A stretch of 64,000 nucleotides of DNA, taken from Acridotheres tristis. Taxonomy: Eukaryota; Chordata; Aves; Passeriformes; Sturnidae. A program made the position numbers and the translations under genes. Position 1 is the first letter of the stretch; each line of letters opens with the position of its first letter. This document shows, in pieces, positions 50,504 through 63,800 of this stretch. Below the pieces are notes generated by a model. The model saw only the letters and a program-made list of their open reading frames with translations. It searched no databases and had not been told where the DNA came from. The DNA lies in contig CM072884.1 in the NCBI GenBank assembly GCA_037013685.1, positions 99,738,048 to 99,802,047 of the forward strand. The letters run 5' to 3'.

Positions 50504-52927
50504 CTTTAAATCAATCATTTCCAGAAAAAAGAACAGGGATATTATTAAGTGGAATTCATTTGCATTCACAAGTCTACATTCAAAGAAGAAATCTTCAACT
50601 GCAGGTAGACTGTATACAAAGAAAAGCCTTTCCATTTCTGTTTTAAATAATTCTTTATTTGATATATTTGCCACAAATCGGTTGTTCAACCTGCCTGGCT
50701 GGTCTGCCTACAACTCCTCAGCCAAAACATGTGTGCAGCATCTTTATGGGAATACTATTTTTTATTTTAGTAACTTACTGGTTTCTGACTGCAAAGTACA
50801 AGAATAGCAAGAAATTACATACCATATGGTACAACTTCCCATGAGCACAACTTATATTCAATTTTAATATGAAACAATATTAATTTAGAAGGTCACAAAC
50901 ATAATTATGCTAGATATTCTTAACATCTCTTGAACAAACAGAAATGCCATTTTTTGGGGGGGAAAAAAGTGTGTTTCAAGTGAACTACAGTTAAGTGAAA
51001 ATAAAATACAAGTACAAAAATTTAACAATGTCTAGCAGGATGTAAAGCCCTCAGAAAAATCAGACCTATTATTTAGGCTTTAAGCACAGATTTATAGGCT
51101 GAATTTTTCATCTTGCCAGTGAAAACATAGATCATTTGCAGAACTGATTATGCACAGTTAGGGAGTGCCACCATGCTAATATCCAATGCCAAATATACAA
51201 TGCCTGTGCATTTGTAAAGTACAATACACACATACAACGCTTCTAAAAAACATGCTCTAAATTCCTAATACAAAACAAAGATGTAAGCATGCTTGCCACA
51301 CCAGAGAAAGCCTGATTTTTCTTAAAGAAAGGACAAAACTCTCCAAGGAATTAAAGTTCTGCTCTCTACATCCTGTTATTCCAACATCCCACTTCTCCCG
51401 ACAATGCTGCCTATGATATGCCATGAATGTTACACCTCTGTACACATATAAGAGGTATTGGGAATGTTACAGGGTATTGCTTAATGGGCTCTTAATGAGA
51501 ACCCATTAATGAGAGGATGATGGAATAAATCCCCAGAAACACAATGCACATTGTGTTTGGAATAGTCCAGTTAGTGACTATTGTTCACAGGCAGTATGCT
51601 TTGAGCAGATGCAGTCATCGGGTCCTGAGTAACACTGAAGCTTTTCCAGCATACTGTGTAATTTGTACACACTTAATCCTGTGACAATTTATACTGCGTC
51701 AGTGTCCAAGAATCTAAATAGTGTGAGGGACAGGCTGGGCAGTGTGCCAACACACAGCTCAAAGGATGTTCCTGTGCCACCCCTGCTGTCACACCACATG
51801 AGCAATTCCTGCCACTCCCTGGTACTCCTGAAATGTAGGCACGACTCCTACAGCCTGATGTCAATGTTTAGAAAAGTTACAGATATTTACAGCCCAGGAG
51901 AGTAACATATTTAAATTTCCTCTGCTGTTTTAGCAGTCAGCTTTGTAAATCCAAAAATGGAAAGCAAAGGGTTTTATTGCTAAGATAACCACGAGAAGCA
52001 GCACACATAACCAAAAGTAAGTAACCTATTTAGAGGAAACAGCTAAAACACCTGTCAGACACTAAGATGTATATCCAGAAACTGATCTTGGTGCAAAGTC
52101 TGAAAGTTATGTCACTAAGTTATAACTGCATATTGTGTATTTAGTCATGTGCATACACATGCCTTTTAAAAGGCTGCAAGTTCAAATACTTAGATATTAA
52201 GAAATGCCATGAACAAACTTGTTTGTACAATCTAATAGTCCACTGAACATATGAAACTTGACACCATCTTCAATTAGAGAATAGATGTAACTACTTTCCT
52301 GAGACTATTCACCATTCACAATGAATACAATGAAACCATTAAAGGTTTAATTTGCTTGTCCCTGCTCTGTGTGGTACTGTGTCCCATTTCTCACAATGTT
52401 CAAACATGGCTTTGAAGAATTTTTTCATTTCTTTGCTGCCTTGCCTGGGACTTTTGTGGCTATGATAATGGAGTGATTCATAAGCATTAATGAGTATATC
52501 TCCACAAAATCCCTTTGTGATGCAGGAAAACCACCAACCCAGCTTTCAACTGGAGAACCAAAGCAGACAGATGTCAAGAAAAAAGTACACACTAATCTGG
52601 GGTATTTTACTTGATCGAGCACCTGGGTTTTAGAGAGGACTGGGCTTTATACAGCATTTCATGTATTGAGAGCAGATCTCCCCTTGACTTCGGCAGTGGC
52701 TGCATGTATTCAACACCTCTGGATGGCTACAATTGAACAGCCTAAACTCAGCCCATAAGCAACAACGAAAGCCTTTCCAAAATGCCTATCATCACAGTCT
52801 ATCAGAGTGGAAAACAAACATCCAAACTATGTCCTTAATGGAAACAGAGATTAGGAAATGAGGATGTGCTTTGGCTCTACTTCCCTCACCTCTCTGCAGA
52901 GAACAGGCAGGAAAGCACATTTCATAC
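50504..52927 (-). other. SH3KBP1 intron, nothing recognised
   Basis: Intron of 2424 bp. It contains an imperfect stem-loop at 51481-51509; no transposon or exon was identified. Confidence 0.9.
51481..51509. repeat. Imperfect 11-bp inverted repeat
   Basis: Arms TTAATGGGCTC and GAACCCATTAA pair with one mismatch around a short TTAAT loop. Intronic; no function assigned. Confidence 0.7.
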
Positions 52928-53008
52928 CTTTTTCTTCTGTTCGATTAGGAAGACATTCTGGCCTTTCAGGGGGTATCTTCTTGATTTCATGCTTTCGATC
53001 TGTGGTCC
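52928..53008 (-). CDS. SH3KBP1 exon: [17 protein letters not shown] segment
   Basis: An 81-bp exon (enters with two bases, leaves with one). It encodes [21 protein letters not shown] and NRTEEK with the first base of Glu. The motif [13 protein letters not shown] is nearly identical to human CIN85, where E replaces D and M replaces C at two positions. Acceptor TTTGACAG|GG, donor AAAAG|GTATGAA. IPPERP is a further proline-rich site. Confidence 0.96.
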
Positions 53009-56000
53009 CTGTCAAAGACACAAACATTTAGAATTCTGACCAAGCGAACAAAACAGTGACATAAGATTTAATTCTACAATTTCTTAGGCTTTTTATATTC
53101 TCTGATTTGAAAAAGTCTTGCTAAAATTGAACATGAATTTATATCAAATATTCGCCTGTACCATAATGACAAAAAAGCGATTGGATATTTATGTCTTTAT
53201 AATCAAGTTCACAGATTCCAAACTGTGCACTCCCAAAGAATGAAGGCTCATAGACTATTCTATGGGGAAAAAAATCGATAACTTCAGATTTTAAAATGTG
53301 GACAAATCCTTTATCATTACAGACGTAAATGAAAAGCAACTCAAAAGTGTGCAGAAACACAGGAAATAAATCTATTAACTGAGCAATGTCAAGAGAATGC
53401 CTGATAGAGCTGAATATACATAGGTTATTTTACATTAAATTAACACATCCCTCCCTGTTTTCTCCACTACTAGTAGCTGTTCACTTCCACATATTAGGAG
53501 GAGAAGAGCAGTGCTGGCAGCATCCTGCATGACTATTTGCACGACAATTTTAATTGACAGCTTTTGGCCTGGAGGTGTAAGCCCCTGCCCCCTTCTGCCT
53601 CTGTACTAGAGGCCCTGAGACATACAGACTTCTGTTCCTCCAAGAAATATGGGAAATTGTGGCACCAACAATGGGAAGATTTTGCAAAAATTTCCTGGCA
53701 CATGCAAGATAAAATCTTCTAATCCCCATGTTATAAGAAACATTTTATTGGATATTGGCTTTGCTGCATTGGCTAACTACTAGGTACTAATGCCATTTCA
53801 ACTTAGTAGTGTTGAAAACCACTTTAGGTAACACTATTAGCATTTCAATAAAAACTACAGTAGATGAAATCCAAGAAAAGCAGAGGAGGCAGGGCAAGGA
53901 GCACAAGGCAATTTTTTGTTTCAATCTATTCTATTATATGCGGCTCTCAAGTGCATTTACATTTTCTGAATGTGCTGTTGCAACTCCCTTCTGCAGCTGG
54001 TTCCTAGAAATCAGTACTCATCAGTGGTGATCACCAGCCATTGTTTCTTTACCCAAGTGTGCTGTTGGACAGGCAATAGTACCACATATCATGTCAATAA
54101 ATAATACTAAATTCTCATTTATGGTTGGACTCAACAATCTTAAGGGTTTTTCCAACATAAATGATTCTATGAAAAAGACTTCACTCCTGAGAGAAGCTGT
54201 AGCTCCAAAACAATCAAAGCCTTTCAAACCACAAGTTATGCAAAGCACAAGTCAACATATGGATAATCTTGCCCACACTAGTGTGTTCAAAAATAAAGAC
54301 ACATAAGTCTCTATACCTAATTACAATATGAATAACAGTCATTATCAACACACAGGTCGAGTCTAGAACAATGAGCCTACAGCAACTGAGGAGCTCCCAG
54401 ACTCAAGTTGTTCTTCCTACTCAGATTGTGACCCCCAAATTAATTAGCACCCAGGCAGGCACCATGATCCTGCCTTGGCTCCCAGGTGACAGTCACCTTC
54501 AAGGAAGCTTTGGGAAGCTCTGTATCAGCTCTCAGAGGAACTCAAGAGTATTCCCACCCTTTGGTCCGGACACACTTGTGTTGCTTACCCCAGCTACCCC
54601 ATGAAATGCCTACTGCTTTTTCAATGACCATATGTAAGGAACTTGTGTTCCTAAATTCAGCTCTCCAGTTTTCAGCTTGCACTGTAAAGTAGTGCAGCAC
54701 AGATGGCCCTGGCAGTTTACTGCTGTGGAGATTATAAATTTCTATCTCTACTATAATATAGACACCTCTTTCAACATATGCCACGTGTACTACAAAGACA
54801 AGTTCTAATTCTCTGCTTTGATTTTATGCTCTGCATAGAAGATGCTGACATGTAATTATTTAGGCTGCAACTGACAGTTTTAAATTTATTCATCACACTG
54901 TGACTGGTCAAATATGCAGAAGCATTACTGAAGTTGTTACCACTATCAACAGTACGACCTGATGTGGAGATGTGGTAAAATACAGTATAATCTTAGTGAA
55001 GAAAGAATTTGACAAAGTAGAGGATGTCAGGATGGTAATAAATAGAACGGTTTTCAGCTCTAAATATGTGTCAGAAGAAACTCTTGTGCCTGATCAGCCA
55101 GGAGTTGTCAAAGACTGAGTATGAAAAGAAAGAACTGCAATAGTCTTGTCTTTGACATAGATAGCCTTAATCAAATTGTCTGCATCCTTTTTGCAACCAT
55201 TTTTCTTTCTGAAGATGGACACATTGTCCTGCTATGGTGACGCAGCTAAAGAATTTGTTATGCTCTAATTACAGCAGTATAAATTGAAATAAATACGAAG
55301 TTTTATAGAGTTTTTACAAAACATATCAGGCTTTAGCATCTGTGGTCACTAAGACGTTGTTATACAACCACCACTAGATGGCAAAGTCATACTGCTCTCA
55401 CTGGACACTATTACTGATTTAAAATCAAATTTATGTTTCCTTGAGTCTCAAGACAAAGTGAAGAACAAAACCAGGGATGTCAATAAGAAACACAAATATT
55501 TATGGTCATGATTCTGTCGTCAAAGAAATGCATGACAATTTCAAACTAGTTAAATTATAGCATATTGATTCACAGTAAATTGTATATTGGTGTAAGTTGC
55601 ATTTCTACTAACAGTTTAAGTCTGTAAGAGAGGAAAATTTACTTTTTAAAGCACCAAAAGCTGGAACACATCACATTAGCAAGAAAACTATCTGGAGACT
55701 GGACGTATTTGTTTCAGTTTTTAATGTGTGCCTGCAGTGGGGGAAGCAGTAGTGCTGCTGCAGACTATTTACAAACTGACTGGATTTAAGAGATTAAAGA
55801 ATTCCAGCCACAGTTATGTCTCCACCACAACTGCAATAAATGAAAACTCTGAGTGCATCTCCTGCCTTGTGATTTGCATTTTTACATAAAGGGAACTGGA
55901 ATTCAGTTTCTGAGTTCAGGACTGTCAAGTGCTTAGATTCTTTAACTGTTTCTAAGTTTCATGATAAAAATAAATCATGCAGGCACTTTCAAAAATTATT

Positions 56001-56763
56001 ATGGACAGGTTGCTTTAAAATTACAAATAGAAGTATGTTCATGTCTCAGTATCTATACACAATTCAGTATAACGTATCACAAAATCAGTTTTGCTAGCAC
56101 TCATTTGTCTGGAAAACAGAATCAGCCCATTAATACATTTGCAACACCTTTATCTACATAACCATTCAGAGTAACTCCTTTTAGTTTCATACTTAGGGCT
56201 ATAAAAGTTTTGAAAATCAAGAATCTAGGGCCTATAACCTGGAGCAGCCAGCCAGATCCAGCATTCATCCAGCAGATCTGCAAGACTTAGATTGCAGCTC
56301 AGAGGAGACCACTGTACGACACTATTTTATAGATATTCTAAAAAGCTCTGTGTCTCTAGAATAAATCAGATCTGTAGTGAATGCAGTTTCCTCCTGCAGG
56401 TATTATCAGACTCTACATACTGTGCTTGTACTGCAAGGACATGCACACAATTGACTTCTGTCAGGGAACAAAACCAAAAAATTTTGAAAAACTGAAGTAT
56501 CACACGTGCTCTGATTTAACATGATTAGGAGGCAAAACAGATTATTTTGAAATGGTATAGATGGTTGACTGCAATACATTTAAAGCCCACCACAGTCTTT
56601 CAGGGTTACCAGCTATTTGTATTTTGATTGTGATTTATTAGTTATTGTTTAGACATCTGCTTGTCAATTTTGATATTATGAATTCTATATAAATTTGAAT
56701 ACACTTAATTTAGATTGAGATGTGTTCACTGAGATGTGCTGTAAAAAATGAACTGCACTTTAC
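53009..56763 (-). other. SH3KBP1 intron with a short CR1 end
   Basis: Intron of 3755 bp. It contains one 50-bp CR1 3' end at 54120-54171. The rest is unassigned. Confidence 0.9.
54120..54171 (+). mobile_element. CR1 LINE 3' terminal fragment
   Basis: Only the last 50 bp or so of a CR1: TGGTTGGACTCAACAATCTT, AAGGGTTTTTCCAAC and AAATGATTCTATG. A severely 5'-truncated insertion or remnant. Confidence 0.75.
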
Positions 56764-56815
56764 CTGATCCTTGTTTGATGACAGGAGCTGATGGAGGTGG
56801 TGGCTTCTTCGGTCT
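56764..56815 (-). CDS. SH3KBP1 exon: RPKKPPPPSAPVIKQG segment
   Basis: A 52-bp exon (enters phase 0, leaves with one base). It encodes RPKKPPPPSAPVIKQGS and the first base of Gly. It is the basic-proline linker immediately after SH3-C. Acceptor AATTTCAG|AGA, donor TCAG|GTAAAG. Joined to the SH3-C exon it gives DFEKE-RPKKPPPP. Confidence 0.95.
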
Positions 56816-58509
56816 CTGAAATTAAATAACAGAAGAAAACAGCTTGCTTCAAAAGGCCCTTAAATCTCATTCATACAGAGGTTGAAGATAATCATAAAGT
56901 GCTTAACATTAATAATGACAAGTCATGAGACTACAGATATTTCACATATTTCTCCTGAAATAACTTCATTAAAATGAATTTGAAGAGAGAAAACAGCATT
57001 GACAAATAAAATATTATTTTTGTATTTGCAATTGAATGTCCTGCTGGGGGGTTAAAAAAGTTCATTTTATGTACCTTAAGACTGGAGGAATAGACGACCT
57101 TTAATCTAATGAAGAAGTCTATTTCTTTAAAATTTAACCTTGGAAATATTCCTACCCATTTTGAAAAAAACAAAATAAAACAAAGAAACTCTGAGATATT
57201 TTCAGACTCATAAATGAGACAAAAATGCAGAATCCAGGAAATACAGCAAAGGTTGCTCTTTATTCACTTACTAGGATATATTTCGAGTTCTAGTTGTGAG
57301 AGATCAGAATTTTAGATGTTTGGTGAAATGAAACAAATTATTCCAACTAATCTGTTGTTTTTATACTTCTACCTTCTCTGTTATGATGATTTTCCTGATA
57401 GATCTGCAATGATAGGACTGAGAAACATGACCACCAATGGTTCTGGCAGTACCAGAACAATTTCTCTTCACCTGCAGGCTGGGGGACTGATGGCTTTTCT
57501 TCTGTGCTGATGTGTGTGAATGCAGGCACAGCACACTGGCAGTCACCACATGTATGTTGGAATGAGTACAAGACCAAAAGGAGCATCATGCTAGATCAAA
57601 TGACATACTTTATCTCCCACTTAAAAAAAAACCCCAACCAACTATCAAGATTATTGTAAAGAAATTCTAAGCAAAAGGAATTTTTTTTCCATATGTTCAT
57701 CCTTTTTTTCTGAGAATGATCTTTCTTTTTCTACAGATTGATCACAATCACTTTCACTACATTGCTGGCTATGTAGCAGTGTATATTGTGTTGTGGAACA
57801 AATGTGGAATAAAATGATTTTTCCAGATATGCACAGCTTTGCCAAACTTCAATCAGCCATTTAGGCTAGTATTTTCTCTCAAACTCTTATTGATCCCTGC
57901 CCTCCCTCCAATTGTTTTCTGTCTATCTGCCAAAGCTTTTGAGAAAGATCAATTGCTTTGTTCACTTGCAGTAATTAGCTCAATGTCTGCCCTAGAACTC
58001 TCAGATCTTGGTCTGAGTGTTGAAAGAGAGCAAGTTTGTTGTGAAGGCTGAGTGCTTGCGACATACCCTTCCAAGGGATCTCTCTCAAATCTAGCAAATG
58101 TATTAAATCTGTGAAGAAAAAAAAATACCAGTTTTTGCATATACAGGGTGAGCCTAACATCCTGAATCTCAAAGTTGTCATCCAACAACCTTCAAGTTTC
58201 TCCTACCATCTTACCCTGACCAGATCACCTCCTGTCATCAACCTGAGAAAGCTGTGGACAAGAACTCAGGAGATCAGAATGATCTTCCACAGCCAGGCTG
58301 CCATTGGCCATTGACCACAAACAGAATCCCTTAAACTCTCAGAGACGCCTCTACAAGAATTTGGGCAAAGTGGTTTAAGGTTCAAATGCAGAAAAGTGAA
58401 GAAAAATTTGGAAAGGAAACGAGGCAGAGACAGTGAATGTCCTGTGATAGGCATTAGGAGTTCTGTTGATAATGGCTGCAGAGTGAAATAGTTGATGCTG
58501 AGGACTCAA

Positions 58510-58548
58510 CAGTACAATGCAGTACAATTCAGTACAATTCAGTACAAG
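58510..58548. repeat. 10-bp tandem repeat, four units
   Basis: Four near-identical CAGTACAATT units, the first ending GC-shifted (CAATGC) and the last CAAGAC. Intronic minisatellite. Confidence 0.9.
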
Positions 58549-58779
58549 ACAGGCATTTGGGGTTTTATTGTGGAGTAGTGTGAGACTGATCCCATTGACT
58601 GACCACACATCAGCAGCACTCCCTTTGCACATCTTGGGTCTAAGTTATTATGTCTTCTGAGATGTGTCTTCCAAAGCACAAGTGCAGACAGAAGTGACAG
58701 ATTCACTACAGTCACTCCTGACTAAAACCAAAGCACTTATGTAGACAGACACAAAGGAGAAAGGGTCCTATGGTTCATT

Positions 58780-59300
58780 TGACAAAGTGGCTTTAACTGA
58801 AAGCTGAAGAGGGAAATAGATTGTTTCAAAAGGACAGACCAAGGTCAGAAAGGGTGTAGTGTGAAGGAGCCTTAAAAGACTCCTTAGGGAAACATGGAGA
58901 AGCGAGAAGGATTTACAAGTGTCCGTGGCTGGATGAGATAACCAAGAAGGTGATGGAGACAGACTAGAAATTAAGCCAACAGAAAGAAAACCAGGACTGG
59001 TTGGACAAGAAGAAAACAGAACTACAGAGCAGGGACAACGAGTAAAAGGGGAGAGGAAAAAAGCTGTATAAAGAAATTTGGTGTACGGATAGAAAGTAAA
59101 TCCAGATGGTGATTTGGACTCAGGTAGTGAGCTCAGGGGAAATGCTGTAATGGAGACCACCTGAGAGGTGGAGATTGGGACTAGGGAGTGAATACAAAAG
59201 GCCTGGAACAAATGGGCAGGTGTGGAAAAGAGTCAGGCTTGGAAAATTGGGGACTGAACAAGGAGATGGGAAGAGATCCCAAGTTTTTGTTAAACAGACA
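58780..59300. repeat. Purine-rich (A/G) tract
   Basis: About 500 bp in which the plus strand is dominated by A and G (repeated GGAGA, GAAAG, AGGAAAAAAG). The bias explains a 147-codon minus-strand frame full of Ser, Leu, Phe and Pro at 58768-59211, which is not a gene. Edges are approximate. Confidence 0.55.
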
Positions 59301-59689
59301 GAAGAACGACTGCAACAAATACTTTCCGACCATGGGATGGAATCCAATGTTTCTGGATCACATCAGAAAATACCTGACAAAATCACTGGTAAAGTATTTA
59401 TCTCCTTCCCTTTTAGCACTGATTCAAGCAAAGACAGATGGTCTATAGTCCTACCAGTTACCTACTCAAGTGGACAGATCTGTGGCATTTCAAAAATTAA
59501 TAAAATTTTATTCTCCACAGTTAGGGCAAGCCTAGCTGTAATTTGCAAGTGTCTGAATATCTAATTTACTCTACAAGTTATATTCAATTGTATTCTAAAA
59601 ATCACTTTAAAAATACATAATTTTTAAGTTCAAAAAGACTGAATAATTACACCACAAAACTGAATACCAGTAAGGATTTTTTTCTTCTA

Positions 59690-59990
59690 CTCTGTCTCCA
59701 GGTTTTTGATTTCTGCCTCTTCTAGAAATCACCTTATTTTACTTTTAGGCCTGAAGCCAGGATATGCACTCTGCTGTGGAATTGCCTTTTCATCTCCCAC
59801 AGTTTTTGCTGCTCTTCTCCTTTCCTTTTCAATAATTATCTTGTTATCCTCTGTGAGTTGTTTAATAGTTGCTTTATTAGGCTTTCCAAGTGATTTAATT
59901 TTTGCCTTCGGCATCCAATTTTATTGCCAAAGAGTGAAGCTGGGCATCAGTAGGTTTCGGTTTTATCACAGAAAGCTTACACTGCCACTG
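59690..59990 (-). pseudogene. Coding-like frameshifted relic, unidentified
   Basis: The minus strand shows protein-like composition in two frames that connect. Near 59966-59905 it reads IKPKPTDAQLHSLAIKLDAE; one frame over, 59914-59729 reads MPKAKIKSLGKPNKATIKQL, TEDNKIIIEKERRRAAKTVG, DEKAIPQQSAYPGFRPKSKI and R. After a TGA the same frame continues FLEEAEIKNLETE to a stop, then AAGAAAAAAATCC. The charged, helical, low-Cys character and the run of sense codons across a frameshift and one stop suggest a processed pseudogene or decayed exon of a coiled-coil protein. I cannot name the parent gene, and it is not part of SH3KBP1. Chance remains possible. Confidence 0.35.
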
Positions 59991-60643
59991 TGAAATACTC
60001 ATCAAAAGCCTGATTGCAAGCTTTTAATATCCCACTGATGACTCAAAAGGTTCCTAAAAATGGAATGGACTTTTGGGGGAAGTAACCCACTACTTTATGC
60101 CAGGAAACCACAAGATTTCTAAACTTTTTCTGGCAAATAACAGTGCCATCTTTTTCAAATAAATAGGAACTGAAAAAATTTCTGCATAGGTTTTATACCT
60201 TCTTTTTTTTAGTAATTCTGAGAGGTAAAGAAACATGCTTCTCAGATACCAAAATCTTATTATTTTTCGAATTTCACAGTTAAAATTATTTTGTTTTGGA
60301 ACAGTGCTTGACTGCTGTCCATCAGCATGCAGGTGATACTCTAAATTCATATTCCACCACAAAAACAATGGAGAAGACTAAAGAATTATGGATATCATTG
60401 CATCACATGACTCAGCCCTGGGACCTCCAGCTCTCTCTCTCAAACTTGTAGGACACAGGACAGAGGGCTTTCAGAGCAGCATAGTGGAGGTGGGATGACT
60501 GGATGGGCAAATCAAACCGTCTGAGGAAACTATAGTATGACTTTGAGTGCCACACATTCTTTTCATGGATGCTTTCTAACTCAGAATTTTTTTCCTTTGT
60601 GTTTGTATGTTATTAGATGAGAAGAACAACTTTGTCAAAATCA

Positions 60644-60823
<180 letters not shown>

Positions 60824-63800
60824 CTACAAAAGAGTAAAATAAAATGAAAACTACAGTGTGCTTATGCACTAAACAGATTTTTGAGCTGAAGTACTCTCTT
60901 GCACAATGTCCTGCCTGTTTGCTAGAATATGACAATTTGCTGGAGTGCCAGGTTAACAGTGTAATCTATCAGACAAAAACTTCAATAACCACCCTGCATT
61001 CCATTATCACATGGTGCAGCTAGGAAAGAACAATGAACATGCTGTAAGAGCTCAGGACCTTGTCTGTGTCTAAAACAAAATGCTAGTTCACCATCTGATC
61101 TATTAAACAAGTCAGCATTTTGAGCATGGATGACCCTATGTCTCTCTGACTTCATTCAGCAGAAAGACAATAATTTAATTAAACATCATACAACAGAAGA
61201 TAAAAAATTTCCAATACTTTCCCATACTTATTTCCCATACTTTCAAAAAAAGTTTGACACATTGGAATTACTCAATTCTATCTCACTCCAATTAATAAGG
61301 CATCATACACCTGATTAATATCAGGCATCACCATTTTCTGTAGCATTTCTGAACAGTACAATGCAGAGTGCATAGCAAAACAATGTACAGATAAATTAGT
61401 GACTAAGTAACATCAGTGAGTCTAAATAATAAAAAAATAGCACAGTCATTTTTGTTATGAATAATAATATTAACAGAAGCCACAACATTTTAGAGAAGGT
61501 CAAAATTTTTCCCTAAGTCCTCAGTGGTCCATATTCACTTTTGTGTGCGTGTGTGTGTGTTTGCTACATAGAACATTTCCTGTTGAGATTTTCCACATTA
61601 TTTTTCCTGAAAGCTCAAGCTGAAACAGCTCAGCTGTTTTCCAAAACACAATTACAGGAAAGTCACCCATTGTCTGCTCAATCTTAAAACCACTTCAGCC
61701 AATTTTTGCAGTTGGCTCAACATCAGGTCTGCCAAACTTGCCTGATTTCCATAAAATCTTTTATTTCACCTGCTAAATGGATGACAGAACAATGCAGGTT
61801 AACTTAATGAGATGCACTTAATACCAAATCTTAAAAATATTGTTCACGATGACTGTGCTTGTTGGTATTTTTCTGTAAGTTACAATAGACAAACGTTGGA
61901 CGATATTTGAGAGAAAACAGACAAGCATTAAAGATTGCTTATATGCTTTGGGGTGGTTTTTGTTGCTTTTCTAGACTCTTTATTTAGCTTATTTAGTCTC
62001 ATGGTCTCCTGAGTATATGCTAACTAAACACACCAGCTAAATATCCTGGTTTCTTATATCATGTTTGGCTTTTTCTCGCCTCCTATCTCAGTATTTTTCT
62101 CTGATGTAATGCAGGCACAAAACAATCCTTTCATACTTCTTTTGATACTCTTTCCTCATGCCTAATCTTTGCTTTTCTGTATTCTCCCTTCTCTTTGGCA
62201 GGGTGGCCTCCACCAGGGAGGATATTTAACTTCCCACAGTTATTTAGGAGGTATTTACCAGCTCTGTAAGACCTTTGCTAGTGACCAGGGCTGATTTTTG
62301 ACCAGCTGATGTTTTCAAGACATCTGCTGAGTACCTACAGGGCTGTCAAGGGCTCCATGGAGGACCAAGATAATCAGCCAGCCATGCATGGCATGGGCAG
62401 GCACTGTGCAGGGCTCTCCTCTTGCTGCAGAGCCAGCGCCCCTCATTCCTGGTGTGAAGGTGCTCTCCCACTTGGCTCTGGCTACTTGCACAGCCTAATA
62501 ATCAGTGCACTCAACTGTTCTATCACATGGTGTGTTTTATAATGCTCTCCACCCCCTACACTGCTAATCTGAAATTGCCTAAACATTTATGACCCAATTT
62601 AGATTTTGAAAAATATTAAGAATAATTCAAGCATCCAGAGATGAAAAGCTTCGACTGATTGCACAGCTTAGCGCTAGCTAATAATCCTGACTGAGCAGCA
62701 CAAGACATCACATATATGCTTTTTAGGTAGGATTTTTTATGCTCCTAGGAAACACAAATATTGCTCCTACTTCTTAATTTTATTAACACATGTGAATTTT
62801 TTCCTCGATGCTTTTTTTAAAGCTCGTTTGTTTTCACGAAGCTGCTGTTTGTGTCACACATTCATAAATCCCAAACAGCTGCCGGTTTGCTTTTTTTCCC
62901 TCTCCAGCTTGTCACTCAGGCTTATGCAGCCAATCACCACGGCAGATTTTCATACAGTAAGTAAATCTCTTTAGGCAGTTTCTCTTTAATTTTCTCATTT
63001 ACTTCACTTGCAAGAGGAGGCTTATGGATCACTGAGAAAAAAATAAAGAGATTTCGGAAATTAAAAGCTAGTGATGAAATCTCGTGAAGAATCTCCATGC
63101 CCCTCCTGCCACCCCAGCTGCAGGTTTGCCATGCCCCAGCAGCCTCTGGAATTCAACCTAAGGTGCTGGCAGAAGTTAGGTCTCAATTGTGGGAAGAGCA
63201 GCACAGAAGCACACCTGAGCTCCAGCAGCACAAGCTTCCACAAGTACTGACAAAGGGCAGGGCTATGAAACACGATCAAGGCAGTGTGATTAAAAAAACC
63301 AATGTATCTGCTTGTGAACATTGAGCAAAAACCACTCCAATTCTTCCAGATTGCCATCAGCCATGCAATCTTAACCATATTGTCTTTTCTAACATATCTT
63401 GTGTTCATGTGTTCAAGTACAGAAAAATTGCTGTAATTTCAAAACACAAATTTTACAGAAAAGCTGTCAAGCAATCCAGTATTAAGATTGACAAATCTTT
63501 ATTAATAACCCAAAATTTATTAACAAACCAAATGGATCCCTGCTTTATCTCCATGTTATCCTGTCAGACTCATATAACAACTAACAAAAATCAGATGATG
63601 AAATATCCCCAAAGTCCTATGAAGAAAATGTATTCCAAGTACTAGAAATGCATTTTGGTTTCCTTTAAGAAAAAAAACCTTCACAAAATATTTACAAAAC
63701 TGAAGGACTAAGACATGGCAAAAAACATACTCCAGATACTGAAATTCATCAAGTTAAGTGGTAGTGGGATCAACATTTAAGTTACTGTAAAAATCAGCTC

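Noticed and set aside
58768..59211. 147-codon minus-strand open frame rich in Ser/Leu/Phe/Pro
   Set aside because: Direct result of the purine-rich plus strand; no family resemblance.
59706..59993. 95-codon hydrophobic plus-strand frame resembling membrane segments
   Set aside because: It is the complement of the coding-like relic on the minus strand; the Leu/Ile/Phe content mirrors Lys/Glu/Asn codons there.
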